64,000 nucleotides of DNA from Corynebacterium bouchesdurhonense. Its GTDB lineage: Bacteria; Actinomycetota; Actinomycetes; Mycobacteriales; Mycobacteriaceae. The notes under the pieces were generated by a model, which was not told where the DNA came from, did no database searches, and saw only the letters and a list, made by a program, of their open reading frames with translations. Of this stretch, positions 53,998 to 63,348 are shown piece after piece; position 1 is the stretch's first letter; every line of letters begins with the position of its first letter. The stretch spans positions 1,000,570 through 1,064,569 of the forward strand of contig NZ_LT546028.1 in NCBI RefSeq assembly GCF_900078305.2. The letters are read 5' to 3'. The position numbers were made by a program, and so were the translations under genes.

Positions 53998-55710
53998 ATG
54001 TCATTTGAGATGCCGCGCCGCCAGCACGCCGAGCTGTACGGCCCGACCACGGGGGACGGTGTGCGCTTGGCAGACACGAACCTGATCGCCCGGGTGGAGA
54101 GGACGCTGACCCACTACGGCGAGGAGGTCACCTTCGGCGGCGGCAAGGTCATCCGCGACGGCATGGGCCAGAACTCCAGCTGGGCCGGCAACTCCGAGGT
54201 GCCCGACGTGGTGATCACGGGCCCGCTGATCATCGACCACACCGGCATTTACGTGGCGGACATCGCCATCAAGGACGGGCGCATTATCAAGATCGGCGCG
54301 GCCGGTAACCCGGACATCCAGGACGACGTGGACATTGTCATCGGCGTGAGCACCGAGGTGATCGCCGGCGAGGGCAAGATCGTCACCGCCGGCGCCGTGG
54401 ACTCCCACATCCACTTCATCTCCCCGGAGCAGGTAGAGGCGGCGCTGGATAACGGCACCACCACCATGATCGGCGGCGGCATCGGCCCCGCTGAGTCCTC
54501 CAAGGCCACCACCGTGACCGCGGGCCCGGCCAACATCAAGATGATGATCCAGGCCAGCCGCGACTTCCCCGTCAACGTCGGCTTCCTGGGCAAGGGCCAC
54601 TCCTGCGACCCAAACCAGCTGCGGGACCAGATCCGCGCGGGCGCGATCGGCCTGAAGATCCACGAGGACTGGGGCGCGACCGCCAACAGCATCGAGACGG
54701 CCCTGTTCGTGGCCGACGAGATGGACGTCCAAGTGGCCATCCACACCGACACCCTGAACGAGGGCGGGTTTGTGGACAACACCGTCAAGGCCATCGGGGA
54801 CCGCGTCATCCACACCTTCCACACCGAGGGCGCGGGTGGCGGGCACGCGCCGGACATTATCAAGCTGGCCAGCCTGCCCAACGTCCTGCCGGCGTCCACC
54901 AACCCGACCCTGCCGTACACGGTCAATACCCTGGACGAGCACCTGGACATGATCATGGTGTGCCACCACCTCAACCCGGACCTGCCGGAGGACGTGGCCT
55001 TCGCCGATTCCCGTATCCGCCGCGAGACCATCGCCGCCGAGGACGTGCTGCACGACATGGGCGCGCTGTCCATCACCTCCTCCGACTCGCAGGCCATGGG
55101 CCGCGTGGGCGAGGTGGTGCTGCGCACCTGGCAGGTGGCGCACCGCATGAAGGAGCAGTTCGGCCCGCTCGAGGGCGACAGCGAGGGCAACGATAACAAC
55201 CGCATCAAGCGCTACGTGTCCAAGTACACCATCAACCCGGCCATCGCCACCGGCGTCTCCCACGCCGTCGGCTCGGTGGAGGAGGGCAAGCTCGCCGACC
55301 TGGTGCTGTGGGACCCGGCGTTCTTCGGCGTGAAGCCGGCAATGGTGCTGAAAAGCGGCGTGATCGTGCGCTCCATGATGGGCGACGCCAACGCGTCGAT
55401 CCCCACGCCGGAGCCGCGCACCACGCGCTACGCCTTCGGCGCCTACGGCCAGGCGGCGAGCCACACCTCGGTGACGTTCCTGCCCGCCGCCGCGTACCGG
55501 GCGGGTGTGCCGGAGGTGCTGAGCACCGGCCGTGTGTACATGAAGGCGAAGAACATGCGCAACGTGTCCAAGAAAGACATGAAGCACAACAGCGCCACGC
55601 CGGATATCCAGGTGGACCCGGAGACCTACCAGCTCACCGTGGACGGCACACTGATCACTTCCGAGCCCGCCACCGTCCTGCCGATGGCGCAGCGCTACTT
55701 CCTGTTCTAG
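53998..55710 (+). CDS. ureC: Urease alpha (catalytic) subunit
   Basis: 570 residues. Nickel ligands are present: DSHIHF (His137, His139), the carbamylated Lys220 in [29 protein letters not shown], and [12 protein letters not shown]. The mobile flap [14 protein letters not shown] carries the catalytic His. ATG 53998 has AGAAAGG about 9 nt upstream. No sign of inactivation. Confidence 0.98.
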   Translation: MSFEMPRRQHAELYGPTTGDGVRLADTNLIARVERTLTHYGEEVTFGGGKVIRDGMGQNSSWAGNSEVPDVVITGPLIIDHTGIYVADIAIKDGRIIKIGAAGNPDIQDDVDIVIGVSTEVIAGEGKIVTAGAVDSHIHFISPEQVEAALDNGTTTMIGGGIGPAESSKATTVTAGPANIKMMIQASRDFPVNVGFLGKGHSCDPNQLRDQIRAGAIGLKIHEDWGATANSIETALFVADEMDVQVAIHTDTLNEGGFVDNTVKAIGDRVIHTFHTEGAGGGHAPDIIKLASLPNVLPASTNPTLPYTVNTLDEHLDMIMVCHHLNPDLPEDVAFADSRIRRETIAAEDVLHDMGALSITSSDSQAMGRVGEVVLRTWQVAHRMKEQFGPLEGDSEGNDNNRIKRYVSKYTINPAIATGVSHAVGSVEEGKLADLVLWDPAFFGVKPAMVLKSGVIVRSMMGDANASIPTPEPRTTRYAFGAYGQAASHTSVTFLPAAAYRAGVPEVLSTGRVYMKAKNMRNVSKKDMKHNSATPDIQVDPETYQLTVDGTLITSEPATVLPMAQRYFLF

Positions 55711-55732
55711 GGGCGTGAGATAAGGAGACTGC

Positions 55733-56218
55733 ATGATTGTCACTGCAATTCTGGGCAATATCCGTGACGAAGGAACCGAGGCCGCGGGCACAACTGTGGC
55801 GGACCGCGTGGTGTTCGACAACGAGCAGCGCGTCAAGCGCATCCAGCGCGTGACCACCGAGACCGGCACCGAGCTGGGTCTGCGCCTCGACGCCTCGGTT
55901 CGCGAGCTCGAGGACGGCGACATCCTCGCCCGCACCGCAGACGGCCTGATCGTCGCCGCGATGGCGCCGGTGGACGTTATCGTGATCACCCCGGCCACCG
56001 TGGAGGAGGCGCTTCGCGTGGCGCACGCGCTGGGCAACCGCCACCTGCAAGCCCAGTTCTTCGGGCCGGCAGATGACTTCCCGGGTGCGGAGGGCGGCGC
56101 GATGGTGGTGCGCTACGACCACACCGTGGAGCACCTGCTCGACCACCTCGGGGTGGCCTACAGCCGGGGCGAGCACGTGATGCCCAAGGCGTTCCGCCAT
56201 GCTGAGCACACCCACTAG
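55733..56218 (+). CDS. ureE: Urease accessory protein UreE (nickel chaperone)
   Basis: 161 residues. An N-terminal peptide-binding domain and a metal-binding domain (VEEALRVAHALGNRHLQAQF, VVRYDHTVEHLLDHLGV). The C-terminus has a short His-containing tail HAEHTH, a nickel site in this family. AAGGAG precedes ATG 55733. It overlaps ureF by 20 nt. Confidence 0.95.
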   Translation: MIVTAILGNIRDEGTEAAGTTVADRVVFDNEQRVKRIQRVTTETGTELGLRLDASVRELEDGDILARTADGLIVAAMAPVDVIVITPATVEEALRVAHALGNRHLQAQFFGPADDFPGAEGGAMVVRYDHTVEHLLDHLGVAYSRGEHVMPKAFRHAEHTH

Positions 56219-56894
56219 CGCCCGGGCGAACCTGGTGGTGTGGCACCTCACCGACTCGGCGCTGCCCACCGGCGCGTTCTCCCACTCGGCGGGGTTGGAG
56301 ACATCCGTGCAGGCCGGCGACGTCACCGACGCCGGCAGCTTCCTCACCTGGCTGCGCGGTTACCTGCGCCAGGCCACGTACGGGGAGGCGCTGGCGGTGG
56401 TGCTGGGCTTGCGTATCGGGAGCGTCGACAAGCTTGCGTCCCTCGATGAGCTTTGCTTTTCGACGCAAACCGCAAGCGAACAACGCGCCGCGATGCGCGC
56501 CATGGGCAAGCGCATGGCCAAGGTGGCGCGCATCATCGAGCCGGACGACCCGCTGGTGGCCGAGTACGACGCGGGCCTGCGCGAGCGCCGCTACATGGGC
56601 AATCCCGGCATCGCCGCGGGCCTGGTGCTGCGGGCCGCGGGCGTGGACGAGCGCACCGCGGCGGCTGCGTACCTGATGCAGATGGCCAGCTCGATGACGC
56701 AGAACGCAATCCGGGCGATCCCGCTGGGCCAGGACGCGGGGCAGCGCATCATCGTTCAGATGTACAGTGACCTCCCGCAGCTGGCGGAGCTGACGTGCTC
56801 GCGCAGCGAGGAGGATCTCGGTGTGTCCTTCCCCCGCCTGGAGATCGCCCAGATGGAGCACGAGTACATCCGCTCCCGCATGTTTATGTCCTAA
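56199..56894 (+). CDS. ureF: Urease accessory protein UreF
   Basis: 231 residues. [36 protein letters not shown] and [21 protein letters not shown] are UreF signatures. It joins UreD and UreG in activating the apo-enzyme. ATG 56199 lies within the end of ureE. A pair of repeat copies (56422 and 56455, inverted) encodes [17 protein letters not shown], a segment usually variable in UreF. Confidence 0.94.
   Translation: MLSTPTSARANLVVWHLTDSALPTGAFSHSAGLETSVQAGDVTDAGSFLTWLRGYLRQATYGEALAVVLGLRIGSVDKLASLDELCFSTQTASEQRAAMRAMGKRMAKVARIIEPDDPLVAEYDAGLRERRYMGNPGIAAGLVLRAAGVDERTAAAAYLMQMASSMTQNAIRAIPLGQDAGQRIIVQMYSDLPQLAELTCSRSEEDLGVSFPRLEIAQMEHEYIRSRMFMS
56422..56466. repeat. Inverted pair of the GCTTNTCGACG repeat inside ureF
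   Basis: GCGTCGACAAGC at 56422-56433 and GCTTTTCGACGC at 56455-56466, 12-bp arms with one mismatch, 21 nt apart. The two copies are read in different frames (GSVDKL and CFSTQ). Confidence 0.85.
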
Positions 56895-56917
56895 GAGTTG
56901 AGAGAGGAACGCACGAA

Positions 56918-57544
56918 ATGAGCGACGCACCCAGCACAGTGAAGGTTGGCATCGGCGGCCCGGTCGGCTCCGGCAAAACGGCCCTGGTAGAGCGCATCAC
57001 CCGCGCCCTCGACGGCGAGGTGTCCATGGCCGCGATCACCAACGACATCTACACCACCGAGGACGCGAAGATCCTGGCGCGCGAGGGCGTGCTACCGCCA
57101 GACCGCATCATCGGCGTGGAGACGGGCGGCTGCCCCCACACCGCGATCCGCGAGGACACCTCCATGAACGAGGAGGCCTACGAGGAGCTCCTGCACCGCC
57201 ACCCGGACCTGGAGCTGGTGTTCATCGAGTCCGGCGGCGACAACCTCTCCGCCACCTTCTCGCCGGAGCTGGTGGACTTCTCCATCTACATCATCGACGT
57301 GGCCCAGGGCGAGAAGATCCCGCGCAAGGCCGGCCAGGGCATGATCAAGTCCGACCTCTTCATCATCAACAAGACCGACCTGGCGGAGCACGTCGGCGCG
57401 GACCTAAACGTGATGGCGGAGGATTCCAAACAGTTCCGCGGCGACAAGCCCTTCGTGCTGACCAACCTGAAGACGGACGAGGGCCTCGACGGCGTGCTGG
57501 ACTGGATCCGCCACGACGTGCTCATGCAGGACCTGAAGGCCTAG
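56918..57544 (+). CDS. ureG: Urease accessory GTPase UreG
   Basis: 208 residues. P-loop [25 protein letters not shown], the nickel-linked CPH in [31 protein letters not shown] and [13 protein letters not shown]. It couples GTP hydrolysis to nickel delivery. AGAGAGGA precedes ATG 56918. Confidence 0.97.
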   Translation: MSDAPSTVKVGIGGPVGSGKTALVERITRALDGEVSMAAITNDIYTTEDAKILAREGVLPPDRIIGVETGGCPHTAIREDTSMNEEAYEELLHRHPDLELVFIESGGDNLSATFSPELVDFSIYIIDVAQGEKIPRKAGQGMIKSDLFIINKTDLAEHVGADLNVMAEDSKQFRGDKPFVLTNLKTDEGLDGVLDWIRHDVLMQDLKA

Positions 57545-57550
57545 CCGGCC

Positions 57551-58402
57551 GTGGTGGAAACAGCAGGCGCGGTGCCCGGCGCGACTACCGGCGAGCTGGA
57601 GCTGCGCATCGGCCTAAGCGGCGGCAAGTCCGTGGCCACGCGCCAGTTCCACGCCGGCGCGCTGAAGGTGGTGCGTCCGCACTACCTGGACGATTCTGGG
57701 CAGGTGTACTACATCACCGCCAACCCGGGCGGCGGTTACGTCGGCAGCGACACCTACCGCATCGCGGTGGACGTGGAGGAGGGCGCGTCGGTCCTGCTCA
57801 CGGACCAGTCCGCCACCAAGGTCTACCGCACCCCAGACAGCTGCGTGACGCAGCGCATCGCCTTCCGCGTGGGCGCCGGCGCCGTGCTCGAGTACGTGCC
57901 CGACCAGCTGATCCTCTACCGCGACGCAGACTTCCGCCAGGAGATGCGTGTGGACCTAGACCCCGCCGCAAGCGCCTTCTTCACCGACGTGGTCACCCCC
58001 GGCTGGTCCCCGAACGGCGCGCAGTTCCGCTACCGCCAGGCCCGGCTGCGCACCGAGGTGCGCGTGGGCGGCAAGCTCGCCTTGGTGGACAACCTGCGGA
58101 TCGCGCCGGGCGAGGACCTTGAGGCGATGCGTGCCCCCACGTATCTCGGCGGGCGTACCCACTTCGCCACCGCCATTTGCTTCGACCCGGCCGTGGACGA
58201 CGCGCTGGTGCGCGAGGTTCGCGACGCCGTGCGCGCCGAGGGCGGCGTCGAGGCCTCCGTCTCCGCGTGCGACGCGCCCGGCTTTGTGGTGCGCGCGGTG
58301 GGGGACCGCACCGAGGAGCTGATGCGGGCCGTGCAGGCAGCCGGCAACGTGGTGCGCCGGCGCGTGCGGGGGCAGGGGCCTATAGGACTGCGCCAGTACT
58401 AG
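57551..58402 (+). CDS. ureD: Urease accessory protein UreD (UreH)
   Basis: 283 residues. VVRPHYLDDSGQVYYITANPGGGYVGSD and LLTDQSATKVYRTPDS, then LEYVPDQLILYRDADF, match UreD, the scaffold that binds urease for UreF/UreG. GTG 57551 is 6 nt after ureG; an adjacent GTG (57554) is possible. Last gene of the operon. Confidence 0.94.
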   Translation: MVETAGAVPGATTGELELRIGLSGGKSVATRQFHAGALKVVRPHYLDDSGQVYYITANPGGGYVGSDTYRIAVDVEEGASVLLTDQSATKVYRTPDSCVTQRIAFRVGAGAVLEYVPDQLILYRDADFRQEMRVDLDPAASAFFTDVVTPGWSPNGAQFRYRQARLRTEVRVGGKLALVDNLRIAPGEDLEAMRAPTYLGGRTHFATAICFDPAVDDALVREVRDAVRAEGGVEASVSACDAPGFVVRAVGDRTEELMRAVQAAGNVVRRRVRGQGPIGLRQY

Positions 58403-58411
58403 CGCGACTCT

Positions 58412-58480
58412 GCGCGGCATAACGACTATGTGCGGCATAGCGACTATGCGCGGCATAGCGACTATGCGCGGCATAGCGCG
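58412..58480. repeat. 18-bp tandem repeat between ureD and the ArsR gene
   Basis: About 3.7 copies of an 18-bp unit GYGCGGCATARCGACTAT (58412-58429, 58430-58447, 58448-58465, then a partial). Copies differ at one or two bases. Most units hold the dyad CATAG-CGA-CTATG. It lies between convergent genes and may act as a terminator or vary in copy number. Confidence 0.85.
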
Positions 58481-58483
58481 GCG

Positions 58484-58786
58484 TTACTGCTGGTCGGCGG
58501 CCCAGTGGAGGAGGCGGTGAATCCGCTCGTCGGCGATGCCGTAGTAGATGCCGCGGCCCTCCCGCACGGAGCGCACCGTGCCCATCTTCTCCATGGCGCG
58601 CAGGGCGGCGGAGGTGGTGGCCACGCGGGTACCCGTGCGGTGGGCCAGCTCGGTCACCCCGAGCTGGTTGTTGCCCGCGCCGTGGATGGCGTTGAGCAGG
58701 CTGAGCCGGGTCGGGTCGCCGAGGGTCTTGAACACGGCGGCCCACTCCTCGGGGTCGCGCACGTGGGCGTGGCTCGGCGTCTCCAT
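58484..58786 (-). CDS. ArsR-family winged-helix regulator
   Basis: 100 residues. WAAVFKTLGDPTRLSLLNAI, the recognition helix region VTELAHRTGTRVATTSAALRAMEKMG and the wing VRSVREGRGIYYGIA. No CxC metal motif, so it could sense a metal through other residues (several His: HAHV near the N-terminus, HRLLHW near the C-terminus) or another signal. TAAGGT overlaps the upstream gene's TAA and lies 7 nt before ATG 58786, or AAGGTG is its ribosome binding site. It may control the adjacent transporter. Confidence 0.8.
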   Translation of the reverse strand: METPSHAHVRDPEEWAAVFKTLGDPTRLSLLNAIHGAGNNQLGVTELAHRTGTRVATTSAALRAMEKMGTVRSVREGRGIYYGIADERIHRLLHWAADQQ

Positions 58787-58796
58787 GTGGTTCACC

Positions 58797-59591
58797 TTAT
58801 CCACCCTGAACCACCGGCCCCTCGCCCCGGACACGCGGCAGCGGCCCGTGCACCACCAGCGTGGGAGCGCCGGCGACGTCCTCGAAGGCGCCGTCCACGC
58901 CGAACACGCCGCGAAGCAGATCCGGGGTGAGCACGTCGCGGGGCGGGCCGAACGCGGCTACGCGGCCGCCATCGAGCACCAGCAACAGATCGCAGTAGGC
59001 GGCCGCAAGCCCTAGGTCGTGCACCGCGGTGACCACGGTGCTGCCGCGCCGCCGCATGACCTCGCGCAACAGCAGCATGAGTTCGTGTTGGTGGCGGAGG
59101 TCGAGGTGGTTGGTGGGTTCGTCGAGAAGCACATGCTCCGAGTCCTGGGCGAGGGCGCGCGCGATCATCGCGCGCTGGAGCTGGCCGCCGGACAACGTGC
59201 GCAGCGAGCGGCCGCGCAAGCCCGTCAGGCCGGTGGCGGCGAGCGCCGCGTCCACCGCGGGCGCCCCTGCGGCAGTGCGCCAGAATGCGCCCTGCCCGGC
59301 GCTGGCACCCATGGCCGCCAACTGGCCCACGGTGATGTCGGGCGGGGCGCCGTGGTGTTGTTCCACGTACGCCACGGCGCGCACCCGCTCGCGGCGCGGC
59401 ATCCGGCGCAGCTCGGCGCCGTTGTACGTCACGGAGCCCTCGGACTCCTGGACGCCAGCCATTCCGTGGAGCAGCGTCGACTTGCCGGCGCCGTTCGGCC
59501 CGGCGATGCCCACCACCGCGGGGCCGGGGATCTCAGCGCGCACGTCGAGGCTGAACCCGCCGCGGCGCACCCGCACGTCGACGCCGATCAC
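58797..59591 (-). CDS. Iron-siderophore/heme-type ABC transporter ATP-binding protein
   Basis: 264 residues. Walker A GPNGAGKSTLL, Q-loop region YVEQHHGAPPDITVGQLAAMG, signature LSGGQLQRAMIARAL, Walker B HVLLDEPTNHLD, H-loop VTAVHDLG. It belongs to the FecE/BtuD group. GTG 59591 overlaps the permease stop (GTGA) with GGAGGATC upstream. A TCGTCGAGAAGC repeat lies over the Walker B codons (59119-59130). Confidence 0.92.
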   Translation of the reverse strand: MIGVDVRVRRGGFSLDVRAEIPGPAVVGIAGPNGAGKSTLLHGMAGVQESEGSVTYNGAELRRMPRRERVRAVAYVEQHHGAPPDITVGQLAAMGASAGQGAFWRTAAGAPAVDAALAATGLTGLRGRSLRTLSGGQLQRAMIARALAQDSEHVLLDEPTNHLDLRHQHELMLLLREVMRRRGSTVVTAVHDLGLAAAYCDLLLVLDGGRVAAFGPPRDVLTPDLLRGVFGVDGAFEDVAGAPTLVVHGPLPRVRGEGPVVQGG

Positions 59592-60634
59592 GGGGTGATC
59601 CTCCGCAGGATGAGGAAGAAGACGGGCACGCCGAGCAGCGCCGTGACCACACCCACCGGCAGCTCCACCGGCGCGAACGCCACCCGCGCGATGGCGTCCG
59701 CGACCACCAGGAACACCGCGCCGACCAGCGCCGCGAGCGGGATGAGCCGGGCGTGCAGCGGGCCCACCAGCATGCGCACCGCGTGCGGGACGATAAGGCC
59801 CACAAACCCGATCGCACCCACCGAAGCCACCGTGGCGGCGGTGAGCAGGGAGACCGTGACCAGCACCGTGTAGCGCACGGCGGTGACGGGCACGCCCATG
59901 GTTTCCGCGGTGGCGCGGCCGAGTAGGAGCCCGTCCAGGCGCCCGGACATCGACCACAGCACTGCGCACCCCACCGCGCCCGCAGCCGCGACCACGGCGA
60001 GCGTGGTCCAGCGCGCGGCCGAGAGCATGCCCAGCAGCCAGAACATGATGCCGCGGGTGGATTCCGCATTTCCGGAGGCGGTGACGATGAGCGACGTGAC
60101 TGCCTGGAAGAGGTAGCCCACCAGCACGCCGGTGAGCACGACGCGGGTGGTGTCCGCCTTGCTTCCCCGCAGTAGCGCCATGAGCAGGACAAACGACGCC
60201 ACCGCCCCGATCGCCGCGCCCGCGATCACGCCCCACTGGAAGCTGGCGAAGACGATCGCGATGACCGCGCCTGTCGACGCCCCCGAGGAGATGCCCAACA
60301 GGTACGGGTCCGCCAAGTCGTTGCTCGTGATGGCCTGCATTGCCGCGCCGCACACGGCCAGGATCGCGCCCACGCACGCGGCCATGAGCACGCGGGGCAG
60401 GCGCAGTTCCCATATCACGGAGCGCTGCAGCTCGGACAGGCGCTCGGGGTGCGCTAGATCCGACAGCCCGATGTCGCTCGAGCCGAGCGGCAGGGAGCAC
60501 ACGATCGCCGCCGCGAGTGCGACCAAGGCGGCGAGGGCGGCGAGCCCGTACGCGGTGCGGGCGCGCGGGCGGCGCGGCGCGGCGGGCGCGGCGGGTGCAG
60601 CGGACGCAGCGGGTGCGGCGGGCGCGGCGGACAC
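59588..60634 (-). CDS. Iron-siderophore/heme-type ABC transporter permease (FecCD)
   Basis: 348 residues, about ten membrane helices. WELRLPRVLMAACVGAILAVCGAAMQAITSNDLADPYLLGISSGA, SGRLDGLLLGRATAETMGV and VGAIGFVGLIVPHAVRML are FecCD/BtuC signatures. An Ala/Pro-rich cytoplasmic tail of low complexity precedes the first helix. GTG 60634 lies 2 nt after the binding-protein stop. The transporter's import partner is the damaged gene upstream. Confidence 0.92.
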   Translation of the reverse strand: MSAAPAAPAASAAPAAPAAPRRPRARTAYGLAALAALVALAAAIVCSLPLGSSDIGLSDLAHPERLSELQRSVIWELRLPRVLMAACVGAILAVCGAAMQAITSNDLADPYLLGISSGASTGAVIAIVFASFQWGVIAGAAIGAVASFVLLMALLRGSKADTTRVVLTGVLVGYLFQAVTSLIVTASGNAESTRGIMFWLLGMLSAARWTTLAVVAAAGAVGCAVLWSMSGRLDGLLLGRATAETMGVPVTAVRYTVLVTVSLLTAATVASVGAIGFVGLIVPHAVRMLVGPLHARLIPLAALVGAVFLVVADAIARVAFAPVELPVGVVTALLGVPVFFLILRRITP

Positions 60635-60636
60635 GG

Positions 60637-61515
60637 CTAGCCCGCGATCCCGGTGCCCACGGCATCCGACCACTGCTCAAGGCCCTGGTAGGAGCGGGCC
60701 GAAGCGGAGGTGGTCACGCCGTTGATGATGATGTAGCGGTGCTCTCTTACGGCCCGCAGGTTCCTCGTGCCCGGGTTGGCCTCCAGGTCCGCCACCTTCT
60801 CCTGCCACGTGTCGCCGGGTTTGCCGCGCACCGGCAGGTCCGCCAGCACGATCACGTCCGGATCCGCAGAGGCGAGCGCCTCCCAGGACACCTGCGGCCA
60901 CTCCTCCTTCACGCCCGCGAAGACGTTGGTCATGTTCACGGCCTCGCCCATCTCGGTGGGGATGGAGGGGCCGCCGGCCACGTACGGGGCGCCGCCGAGG
61001 CTGGAGTAGAGCAGCAGGAAGGTGGTGCCGTCCGGCGCCTGGTTGGCGCCCGCGACCGCGCTGTCCAGCCGCTGCGCGAGCTCCGCCGCCGCGTCCTCGC
61101 GGCCAAAGAGCTCGCCGAGCTCGCTGATGTCCTTCTTGATCAGGGAGAACGCGGACTGGCCGGCATTGTCTCCGTAGTCCCGGCACTCGGTGTTGGACTG
61201 GTAGGTGCGCACGCCGAGGCGCTGCCACTCTTCGCGGGTGCCGGCGGCATCGGCCGTCCACACCTGCGCGAAGGGGGAGTATACAAAGTCAGCGTCCGCC
61301 GCGCGGATCTGCTCGGCGGTGGGGATGGCGGGGGAGAGAATCGGCGGTGTCTGCATGCCCTCGGGTGGGGTGTCCTTCTGGTGGCCCACGCCGGCGATCT
61401 GCCCGCCGGCGCCGAGCATGAGCAGCGTGTCGGAGGCGCCCTGCTCGAGCGCCACGGCGCGCTTCACGGGCTCGCCCACCGGCACGGGTACCCCGCAGTT
61501 GTCCAGGGTGCGCGC
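60637..61515 (-). pseudogene. ABC transporter substrate-binding protein, 5' end missing
   Basis: About 290 residues of a FecB/BtuF-type binding protein: TLDNCGVPVPVGEPVKRAVAL, LLMLGAGGQIAGVG, TEMGEAVNMTNVFAGV, DPDVIVLADLP. The similarity starts near the usual mature N-terminus; the lipoprotein signal and promoter are gone. Upstream in frame there is a TAA at 61518-61516. The first in-frame start is GTG 61485. Without export the protein should not work, so the importer may lack its receptor. Confidence 0.75.
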
Positions 61516-61530
61516 TTATACACACCCGAC

Positions 61531-61577
61531 GCCGCCGCCGCACTCTCGCGCGGCGGCCTCTGCGGGGCGGCGGCGGC
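61531..61577. repeat. GC-rich inverted repeat at the junction of two truncated genes
   Basis: GCCGCCGCCGC (61531-61541) and GCGGCGGCGGC (61567-61577) form perfect 11-bp arms around 25 nt. It sits where both divergent genes lose similarity. Confidence 0.65.
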
Positions 61578-61600
61578 TTGCGACTAAAATAGAAGAGACG

Positions 61601-62647
61601 GCCCGCCAGCTCGGGGCCGAGCCGGGGGCGGGGACGCAGGTGGTGGCCACCCTCATCGTGGCGGCGCTGATCGTCGGCGCGTCCGTGCTGGGCTACCACA
61701 CCATCATGCGCCTGCAGTCGGTGCTCACCTGGCTCACCGGCGCGATCACAGTGCTCTACGCCGCGCTAACCATCCCGCACATTGACCTCAGCGCGGTGCG
61801 CTCGATCCCCGCCGGCTCCGCGAGCGCGGTCATCGGCGCGCTGGTGATGGTGATGACGGGCTTCGGCCTGGGTTGGATCAACATCGCCGCGGACTGGTCG
61901 CGCTACCAGCGCCGGGACACGCCGGATGGCGCCATCATCTTCTGGAACACCTTCGGCGGCGCCATCGCCCCGGTGGTGCTGATCATCTTCGGCCTGCTGC
62001 TCGCCGGCTCGGACGCGGCGCTCGCGGACGCCATCGCCGCCGACCCCATCGGCGCACTCGCCACCATCCTGCCCACCTGGGTGCTCGTGCCCTTCCTTAT
62101 CGCGGCCGTGCTGGCGCTGGTTTCCGGCGCGGTGCTGGGCATCTACTCCTCGGGCCTGACGCTGATCACCCTCGGCATCACCATCCCCCGCCCGGCCGCC
62201 GCGGCCATCGACGGCGTGATCCTCACCGCCGGCACGATCTGGGTGGTGTTCTTCGCCCAGGACTTCCTCGGACCCTTCCAGTCCTTCCTCATCACCCTCG
62301 GCGTGCCGCTGGCAAGCTGGGCCGGCATCCTCATTGCCGATATCTTCACGCGTACGCGGGACTACGACGAGGCCGCGCTCTACGCCCCGTCGGGCCGCTA
62401 CGGCTCGGTGGACTGGGTCTCCATCGCCATCATGGCCATCGCCTCCGTGCTGGGCTGGGGCCTGGTGGCCAACGCGTTCGCCGAGGAGGCCGCCTGGAAC
62501 AACTGGCAGGGCTACCTGCTGCCGCTGGTGGGCGAGCAGTGGGCGGATGCGAACCTGGGCGTGCTGGTCTCGCTCGTGTTCTCGTTCGCGGCCGCGTGGT
62601 TCGCGCGGCGCTCTACGGTGCGCCGCCAGGAGGGGCTCGTTGCTTAG
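61601..62647 (+). pseudogene. NCS1-type purine/cytosine permease, 5' end missing
   Basis: About 345 residues: GTQVVATLIVAALIVGASVLGYHTI, FGLGWINIAADWSRYQRRDTP, IFWNTFGGAIAPVVLIIFGLLL, LASWAGILIADIFTRTRDYDEAALY. These match the C-terminal two-thirds of CodB-like NCS1 permeases of about 480 residues. The first helices and a proper start are missing; GTG 61640 is the first plausible codon. It faces away from the truncated binding-protein gene. Its stop overlaps the next gene's stop. Confidence 0.75.
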
Positions 62648-63324
62648 CGACGCAACCCCAGCACCGCCTCCCCAACCCCAGCCGCGCTCATCGGGTTCTG
62701 CCCGGTGACCAGCGTGCCGTCCACCACCACGTGCTTGGTCATTGGGATCGTGGCGGTGGAGTAGTCGGCGGCCTCGTCGGCGAGCTTGTCCTCCAGGCTG
62801 AACGGCACGGCGTCGGCGCGGCGGGCCAGCTTCTCCTCGGCCCACGAGTAGCCGGTCACGCGCTTGCCCTGGATGAGGGTGCCGCCGCCGTCCACCTCCA
62901 CACCGAGCAGGCCCGCCGGGCCGTGGCACACCGCGGAGACGATCTTGCCGGCGTTGGCGAAGTGCGCCACGGCGCGCGAGACCTCGTCGCGGCCGAAGTC
63001 AAAGAGGGTGCCGTGGCCGCCGACGAGGTAGATGCCGTCGTAGCCCGCTAGATCCACATCTGCGACGGCGGGCGTGTCATCGAGCTGGCTCATGAAGCCG
63101 GCGTCCGCGTAGCGCTTGTTGGTGCCGCCGAGCTGGATCACCGGCGGCTGCAGGCTCACCGGGTCAATCGGCACCACGCCGCCCTCCACGCTGGCCAGGT
63201 CCACCTCGTGGCCGGCCTCCGTGATCACGTCGTAGAAGTGCGTGTATTCGCCCAGCCACATGCCGGTGCGCATGCCGGTCTCGGTGTAGCGGTGGGCGCT
63301 GGTGGACAGTGCGAGGAATTTCAT
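62644..63324 (-). CDS. DJ-1/PfpI family (type 1 glutamine amidotransferase-like) protein
   Basis: 226 residues. The nucleophile elbow VCHGPAGLLG carries the active Cys, with GGHGTLFDF upstream and the E in WLGEYTHFYD, as in Hsp31-like chaperone/glyoxalase proteins. Likely a glyoxalase III or protein-repair enzyme. AAGGAG precedes ATG 63324 by 7 nt. Confidence 0.88.
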   Translation of the reverse strand: MKFLALSTSAHRYTETGMRTGMWLGEYTHFYDVITEAGHEVDLASVEGGVVPIDPVSLQPPVIQLGGTNKRYADAGFMSQLDDTPAVADVDLAGYDGIYLVGGHGTLFDFGRDEVSRAVAHFANAGKIVSAVCHGPAGLLGVEVDGGGTLIQGKRVTGYSWAEEKLARRADAVPFSLEDKLADEAADYSTATIPMTKHVVVDGTLVTGQNPMSAAGVGEAVLGLRR

Positions 63325-63348
63325 GATGGTCTCCTTATACAAAGTCGT

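Noticed and set aside
58412..58480. The tandem array as a short CRISPR array
   Set aside because: Units are directly adjacent with no unique spacers, and no cas genes are present.
59461..59480. GCGTCGACTTGC near 59467 and GCTCTTCGACGC near 30489 as further repeat copies
   Set aside because: They miss conserved core positions and are explained by ordinary Walker A or Leu-Phe-Asp codons.
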